Assembly: GCA_050084515.1 (NCBI GenBank)
Contig: CM114271.1
Location: 33,356,001-33,420,000, forward strand
DNA from: Blasia pusilla
Taxonomy: Eukaryota; Marchantiophyta; Marchantiopsida; Blasiales
DNA length: 64,000 bases
Reading direction: 5' to 3'
Shown here in pieces: positions 57,924 to 64,000 of this stretch. Below the pieces are notes generated by a model. The model was not told the origin of the DNA, ran no database searches, and saw only the letters and a list, made by a program, of their open reading frames with translations. Every line of letters starts with the position of its first letter. The first letter of the stretch is position 1. The translations under genes and the position numbers were made by a program.

Positions 57924-58103
57924 ATCGCCTCCCTAGTTGGTCGTTAGGTCCCTCTAACTCCAGATAGCTATCTATCCCTACCTACTATGACATGCATCTC
58001 TTGAACGCTAAGAGCAAGAAGGCTAGGTGGTCATGGCCCCATCGTTAGTCGCCTTCTTGTCATCCATGTCATAGATATAAGTCGGAATGTAGAACTACCT
58101 ACT

Positions 58104-58844
58104 CTATGCATATCTGGGAGACATCCATCGTCCTTGAGGAACCCTAGTGAGAGGTGGCGTCAAACATGCCATATGCCATCCTCTTGAATATCCATCACAG
58201 ACTACTAGCATAGTGGCTGCACCACGGGCGAAACCACGCAACATACACCGCAAGCCTGCAGGAACTATTGCTAATTTTGGATCCAATGTACCATCAATTT
58301 TTGGAAGGTGACATGGCGCACAGTTACGCACATGGTCCTTCCAAACCATACCATCGCCTCCCTCCAATAAGAGAACACCGGATAGCAAAACCTCACACAC
58401 TCTGAAGATGGTGCATCTTGCAATCACATCCAATGTCGTGGGTGCTGTCTGCTGTAAGTAGACATAATTTCCTTGATGAAACCTCCTGATAGTGGGTCGA
58501 TAACCATCTCCCCAAATAGTCGCATACCTCAACGTATGTCGATGTTGCGCAATCGCCAAATTCTCAAACGTAATGGGCATCACTCTCCGAAATAACTCAG
58601 CCCTCTCAGAACATGCTCGCATCCATACATCAAGAGGATCAAGGTTCAACACCTCATCCATATCTTGACGAATGGCCATCGGTAAATCTGGCTCTCAGTC
58701 ATAAAGCAACAAGTACGATGAGAAAGACGCTAAGGATGTCTACCTGCTGAATCTATATCCCATCGCCAACCACGGCAACTGAAGGTCCCAATCTCCTAGG
58801 TGACCTCTGTACAAGCCATACTTGCGTAGTCCTCTCTTCACCAT
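58104..58844 (-). pseudogene. Copy B integrase C-terminal domain with PHD finger
   Basis: Minus-strand reading: MAIRQDMDEVLNLDPLDVW, ELFRRVMPITFENLAIAQHR, then YRPTIRRFHQGNYVYLQQ, DGMVWKDHVRNCAPCHLPK and a PHD-like module (CMLRG, DGYSRGWHMAC, GRWMSPRY). Three metal ligands that are Cys in copy A are Arg, Ser or Tyr here, and vice versa at the third position, so comparison of the two copies recovers a complete ligand set. This copy passes through the site where copy A is interrupted, which confirms that 5722-6994 is an insertion. Confidence 0.82.
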
Positions 58845-60104
58845 TATCGTATCAAGAGCCTTTCTTCGAGTAAGGGCAGGCCTTCTAGCTGCGGCAGATG
58901 TGGTCGATGCGAGGTGAACCCTCTAAGAAGTTCTCCTTTTTCAATACAAAATTATCATGTATACTCTCCATTCTCTCACGATAGGTATCACAAATGGAAG
59001 TGCCAAGGCAATCACTTGTTCGTAACATTGGACCCCGAAATTCCTAACTATAAAATCCCTTTAAACTACTTTACGCTTGTACACGAAGAAGATAGCATAA
59101 CTAGTGTTAAATCCTTACTTGAGCAGGCCTATTGACGTCCATGGATTGCTATATAAGGACATAAAAAGTACAATCCCATGTCTTTCCATATGTGACGACA
59201 AGAAGGATCACCGGAGTTGGAGATTGAATGACCTGGTTCATGAACGCCTTCCCAAAGTGACAAACTAAATAGCGAGTGAACCAACGCCTATCTACAAAGA
59301 GTATCTTGACATGGTATGGATTGAGGAAAGGAAAGTCGGGCACAAATCATATTCCACCCCTATCCATGCTTGATAGACATTCTCTACTCTCCTCAAGAAT
59401 GGGTTTTGGCGGAGTTATTCTCCCAAGAGGGGTAATCCACTCTCATTAGGAAAGTAACAAGCCAAAACATTCACTATTTTAGTATGACTAAACTTCTCTA
59501 AGGTGACAAACCTCTCATCTCCACACACACACACCACACTCTAGAAACCTCTTGAAGAATAGACCATGGTCAAGTTATTCTCCCAAGAGGGGTGATCCAC
59601 TCTCATTGGAAGAGCAAGCAATCCCAAAGCCATACACTCAAGATGTGGAATAGAAGGTGATGAAACCTTGAAGGTCTCTCCTCTTTATATACTCACAAGA
59701 GATCCACAAGAGTACGAAATAGAACTAATCTTATCTTGTGCCACGTGGCTTCCTCTCAAGGCTTAGCCTATCACATTTGGACACAAGTAGATTTCCTCTT
59801 ATCTCTTCTAAAATATCCTCTTTTACCCACTTGATATTTTCCAAATTACCCCAACAAACCTAGCCACCAAACAATCCTACTTTTGCTTTTCACTAAAGCA
59901 CCAACCTCACTACTTTACTTTTATAAAGTCATCATTTATTTATTACCTCTTTTCCTAAAGTTGGGCCCGCATAAAAGAGCCACCATAAAGAGGTTTAAAC
60001 ATGGGAATTTCTTTTCCTAAGCTAATTTACTTAATACTAATAAAACTCTATCTAACACTTAATGAGGAAGGAGTTTACACACTAGCTGATTTTACCAAAC
60101 GACA
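58845..60104 (+). mobile_element. 1260-bp solo-LTR-like element inserted in integrase of copy B
   Basis: Very similar to 5722-6994 along its whole length, ending CGACA, with start TATCG in place of TGTCG. Flanked by CCAT (58841-58844) and CCGT (60105-60108), a 4-bp duplication with one transition. It lacks about 20 bases present in the other copy near 6520 between two CTCAAGA repeats. It is opposite in orientation to the gypsy it interrupts. Confidence 0.8.
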
Positions 60105-60830
60105 CCGTCTGCACAACTCGCTGTGCTAGTCCATCCGTCTCATGATGATCTCGCAAAGTAGTGTGGTGGTCGATCAGTGCTTGATCAAACAAGGCCTGAA
60201 ACTCCCTGCGGAACTCTGTACCATGGTCTGTCAATACCTCAGTTGGGTGCGGCAATAACTCAACACTCGATCTATAAAGGCATACGCTACTCCCTCACTC
60301 GATTTGTCAGGAAATGCAACCAACTCTATCCACTTCGAGAAGTGCTCGACCATCACCAACACATAACAACTATGGCGCTCCGTCAAAGGCAAAGGTCCTA
60401 CAAAATCCAAACTCCATCTATAATCTAAACCCATGATCGGAAGTGGATGCAACTGTGGAGTTGGAGCATTGAAAGATGCTCAGACTCGATCATACACCAT
60501 GCATATGGCAAAAAACTACTGAACGTCGGTATGCAAGCCTCGCCACTTATATTGAATCTAGAGGAAGTAGTACGTGCGCTTCACTCCAAAATGACCCAAC
60601 TCCTCGTGGGCATAACGTACGAAACGTGCTCTCTGTGAAGGATGAGGCACTACCCGCACTCTACCATCTTCCCAAACTTGCAAGACATGTGTCCCCTCCC
60701 ACTGGAACCGTCTGGCTTGTTGTAGGATCCGATCTTGCTCTCTAGCATCCACTCTTCTCGCGACGCTGCCAGTACGTAGGTACTCCAAGACCACTCCATC
60801 GTTGTGAATATCTCAGCCACGTGCCGTCTC
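60105..60830 (-). pseudogene. Copy B integrase zinc region and core start
   Basis: Minus-strand: VLEYLRTGSVARRVDAREQD, a His/Cys region HEELGHFGVKRTYY (about 60590), then YRWSLDFVGPLPLTERHSCY (first Asp), KWIELVAFPDKSSEGVAYAF, and degraded sequence up to the insertion at 60104, where the RVVQT-equivalent block begins. Confidence 0.82.
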
Positions 60831-61002
60831 CTCACCTGCCTCTGGATCTAAGGACTCTCCATCGAAGTCTCAATAATTTGGCTCTCCATAGCCAACAAGC
60901 CCAAATAGGCTAACGCATGCCATCATGGCACCAACTCCTCATCACTCTCACCATGCCAACGAGCTCCAGTTGCATCTTTGTGACTCAGACATGGATTACG
61001 GC

Positions 61003-62426
61003 TCAAACTATCTGCATCATGGTTGAGCGTCCTAGGTCTATGCACCACCTAGAAGTCATACTCCTGCGACAAAAGAGCCCATCTTGCAAGCTCCCCCTTG
61101 TAAGCTTTTCCGACTCCATCAACCACTTAAGTGGTTGATGATCAATAATGATGGTAAAGGGATTTCCGAATAGATAACATCTGAAATGTGCGACAGTCCA
61201 CACTACAGCCAAGCACTCACCCTCATACAAGCTATACTTTGCCTCTGTAGCGTTCTTTGAGCGACTAGCATAAGCCACCACGAACTCTCTACCATCATCA
61301 TCATGTTGGGTGAGCACGGCTCCAAGCCCCAACATGCTCCAATCGGTATGCAACTGGGAAGGACGCCCCCTGATCAGTCTCCTCAATATGGACGCGAACA
61401 TCAATATGTCCTTGAGCATTTGAAATGCTCTCTCTTGCTCATCCCCCCAGTGCCACTCCTGATCCACCTTGGTCATCAAGGTTAGCGGCTTCGCAATCCA
61501 AGTGAAACCCTTAACGTACCGTCGATAGAAGTTCGCTAATCCCATGAACGCACGAACTCGACTCACATTTGTAGGCCGTGGAATGCATGAAATAGCCTCT
61601 ACCTTTGTTTGTTGGACACCAAGGCCCCCTAGGTATATCATATGACCCAAGTATTCAAGAGAAGAACTTGCACTTTCCTAGATGTAGCTTCAGCCCATGT
61701 TACTGCAATCGTCAAAACACCTCCTCTAGATGTCGCTCATGCTCCTCAACCGTGGCGCTAAAGACTACGATGTCATCAATATAACACCTAGCAAAATCCA
61801 TACCTGCCAAGATCCTATCCATGACCCTGTGAAACTCAGCCGGGGCGTTTCTTTAACCCGAATGGTTAGAACCGCTATTGGTACAAACAATCCTTCCCAT
61901 GAGGATCGATGTCCCAAAATGCCGTCTTCTGCCTGTCCTCCAATCTAATAGGCAGTTGATGATATCCGGCTCGCAAATCCAATGAATTGAAGACCTTTGC
62001 ATGCCCAATTGCATCAAAGACCTCCTTAGGGGTGGGCATGGCATACCTATCAGACTTCGTTTGCCGATTGATAGGTCGGTAATCTCCACACATTCGCCTA
62101 TTCGTCCAGTTGCCATACATATCCTTCTTGGCGGGCATGACAATCATAGATGCATACTCTCCGTGCGACATCTCCACTAGTCCTTCTCCAACCAAGTCCT
62201 GGCTCCTACTCTGAATCAGAGCCCTCTCCATGTCACTATACCTGTAGGATCGTCGAAAGATCGGCGTGTCATTTGATAACTCAATGCGGATCCCTAGACC
62301 CTTTAGCGTACCCAAATCATGCAAACTAAATGCAAAATAGGTCCTATAACTCCTAAGGAACAGGTGTATCCGGCACCGCTCTCCTCTTGTCAGCTTAGGG
62401 CCCATATCTGGCTCCCAAGTCTCCAT
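61003..62426 (-). pseudogene. Copy B reverse transcriptase and RNase H
   Basis: Minus-strand METWEPDMGPKLTRGERCRI, VMPAKKDMYGNWTNRRMCGD, HAKVFNSLDLRAGYHQLPIR, a frame change near 61875, CYIDDI (YIDD codons at 61783-61772), FMGLANFYRRYVKGFTWIAK, then RNase H with QLHTDWSMLGLGAVLTQHDD, YSLYEGECLAVVW, and DHQPLKWLMESEK. Clearly collinear with copy A and broken by frameshifts at several sites. Confidence 0.9.
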
Positions 62427-62729
62427 CGTGACTACGGTAGGACTATTCGGCGCGGGTGACGGTGGTAGCTATGGTGCAAACCCATCTTGGACAATAGAAC
62501 TCTCATTTCCATGTGCAGTATCCGGAACCACACTCGATGTTGTGGCTATGATCTCCTGGCATACTTGCAAAACATCTCTAGAAGTCCAAGGATGTCTCTC
62601 CCCTAATGTGTCGATCTCCTCGAATCTTGCCTCCAGCCACTGCCTTAACCGTCCCGGTAGGCATGGGGCTCACCAACGCAACAGTTGTGATATGTCGCAT
62701 CCTCAAACGACGTTGCTCAGCTACTCCTC

Positions 62730-63680
62730 AGCTGAAAATCCATGTCAAGGAGTTCAATTCCATCGCCTGATCCAAGACATGATGTCGTGATGCCTCTCAT
62801 AGTGACGGTACTACCGTCACTCCTTCGGGGAATCCCATCGCTCGCTCTCGCTCATCGGCGTTGGGATCCACCAACCTCTGTACATGGTCATCCCAAACCA
62901 AGCCAGTTCCGGCCTCCTTGAATGCATAGGAAGCGGGAAAACTCACCAATGCGGGAAAGGCTGTCCGTGGCCTGCCAATCCTGTTGATCACAGTCAACAG
63001 CGATTGATCATCTAGCCTCACTGCTTGGGATCGACGGCCCGGATCCAATATAGAATCCACCAACACTCGGAGGGGTGCTACACTCTCGCATATGCGCTCC
63101 GTAACACCTCGTGTGGTACCAAGTTGGTCCACCAAAGACGCAGGAAATGTGCTCGTGAACCCACACTCGCTGCATCTAACAACACTACCAAGCCGATCCA
63201 TGCGCGCACCTGATGTGCACTCGTCACTACTCGGGACCTTGAATCGCCCAAAATTGGCACATTCTCCAAAATGTATGCTGGAGAACAAGGCTGATGCCCC
63301 TGTAAATGTCGTAAGATCGACATCATCTCCCAAAACACCATGGAACGAGTGTCAGCTAACCCACTACCTTGTCCAGCACTCGATTGGTCTTGACATGGCC
63401 AACTACCAATGACCAAGTATATGGTCCCTACCCGCTCCAAGTCCTACGCCCCCAACAATGAAATGTCCCTCGATAGGGAACTCTGGTAACCCTGAATGGC
63501 GGACGTAGACAACAAGTCGGGAAAACGGAGGCATAACAGCACCACATGGTGAAGTGAAGCGCGCCTCACAACATCATCAATCTCCACATACAGGTTTTGT
63601 TGCACGCGCATTCTAGCATGCACAACAACAGCTAACACAATGCTGATCCCTCCAAAGAGATCCAACACCCGAATACCCTT
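62730..63680 (-). pseudogene. Copy B C5-cytosine DNA methyltransferase domain
   Basis: Minus-strand motifs: I as VLDLFGGI (about 63662), YVEIDD, IV as WPCQDQSSAGQGSG (catalytic Cys codon 63395-63393), VI as YILENVPILG (Glu-Asn-Val codons 63266-63258), ADERERAMGFPEG (about 62840) and QAMELNSLTW (about 62750). All catalytic signature residues are present, unlike the motif I change in copy A. One frameshift lies near 63090 and a stop near 63442, then another in the last part. Family knowledge places the RERxxMGFP form nearest to de novo (DRM/DNMT3) methyltransferases. The product would be part of the gypsy polyprotein. Confidence 0.88.
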
Positions 63681-64000
63681 CTCTAGGATGCACCACACAA
63701 TCGGGGTGGTGTCCAAAGGGGTCATAGCAGCACTCCTGTCTACTTGGGGTTCCTCTGACGCGTCACACTCTAGTGCAACCGTCTCGCTCTACGTGGTTTG
63801 CACATGCTCCATGGCTAAGGGTCCAAGCTCCTCGGTCGAGCCCCAAAGCGGCATCTCTCCTTCACGGACTAATGCGGCTATCATGATACTCCTCTGCATA
63901 GAAATGTCACGAATGGGAGTATCCTCTGCATGGACATGTCCCTCAATCAAATCACTAGGCCAAGTGATGGCACTGCTAAATGCTGCTTAGGTCGCCATCT

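Larger units (their letters stand above)
57798..64000 (-). mobile_element. Ty3/gypsy retrotransposon copy B carrying a DNMT domain (5' part outside window)
   Basis: Inverted relative to copy A and with the same domain order: DNMT, RT, RNase H, integrase, PHD, 126-bp LTR. The protease and gag lie beyond base 64000. It has fewer stops in the DNMT than copy A but has frameshifts. The 1260-bp solo-LTR-like insertion (58845-60104) lies in the integrase core. Non-autonomous as it stands. Confidence 0.9.

Overview
The window is nuclear DNA of a plant-lineage (streptophyte) eukaryote. Evidence for this is an intron-split BRX1 gene with a telo-box promoter motif, an intronless plant-type UDP-glucose dehydrogenase with its catalytic Cys at residue 272, and Ty1/copia and Ty3/gypsy LTR retrotransposons. 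I cannot fix the species. A gypsy element carrying a cytosine methyltransferase points, from memory of published work, toward charophyte algae or an early-diverging land plant.

Layout. 1-7554: a decayed Ty3/gypsy element (copy A, + strand) with protease, an embedded C5-cytosine DNA methyltransferase (DNMT), RT/RNase H, integrase and a C-terminal PHD finger. A 1.27 kb solo-LTR-like insertion sits in its integrase. 8090-11097: BRX1 ribosome-biogenesis gene in eight exons. 12541-12657: near-perfect foldback. 12933-16206: an unrecognised multi-exon gene. 16.2-25.7 kb: AT-rich DNA with no gene I can support. 25.7-45.9 kb: a complex mobile region. It holds (i) a minus-strand gene (39825 to 29185) whose C-terminal half shows the motif order of beta-class N4/N6 DNA methyltransferases; (ii) a divergent plus-strand gene (41395-45645) for a DDE transposase with an N-terminal zinc region and a C-terminal SWIM finger; (iii) a second degenerate copy of the methyltransferase-like gene (25690-26225); (iv) about 65 copies of a 27-nt palindrome in six clusters, several lying in introns of these genes; and (v) a 5 kb Ty1/copia element (29223-34192) inserted into the last exon of (i). 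49233-50677: UDP-glucose dehydrogenase with a single-base frameshift. 51-57.7 kb: a GC-rich unassigned tract and remnants of older retroelements. 57798-64000: a second copy of the DNMT-gypsy (copy B, minus strand), cut by the window end and carrying its own insertion of the same 1.26 kb solo-LTR-like element.

The main result is that two unrelated mobile families here carry DNA-methyltransferase domains: a C5-type enzyme inside a gypsy polyprotein, and an apparent N-type enzyme paired with a SWIM/DDE transposase whose introns hold arrays of long palindromes. All of these element genes are broken in this window, mostly by stops of the kind made by C-to-T change (CAG, CAA or CGA to a stop). The two host genes that look functional are BRX1 and, apart from one missing base, UGD.
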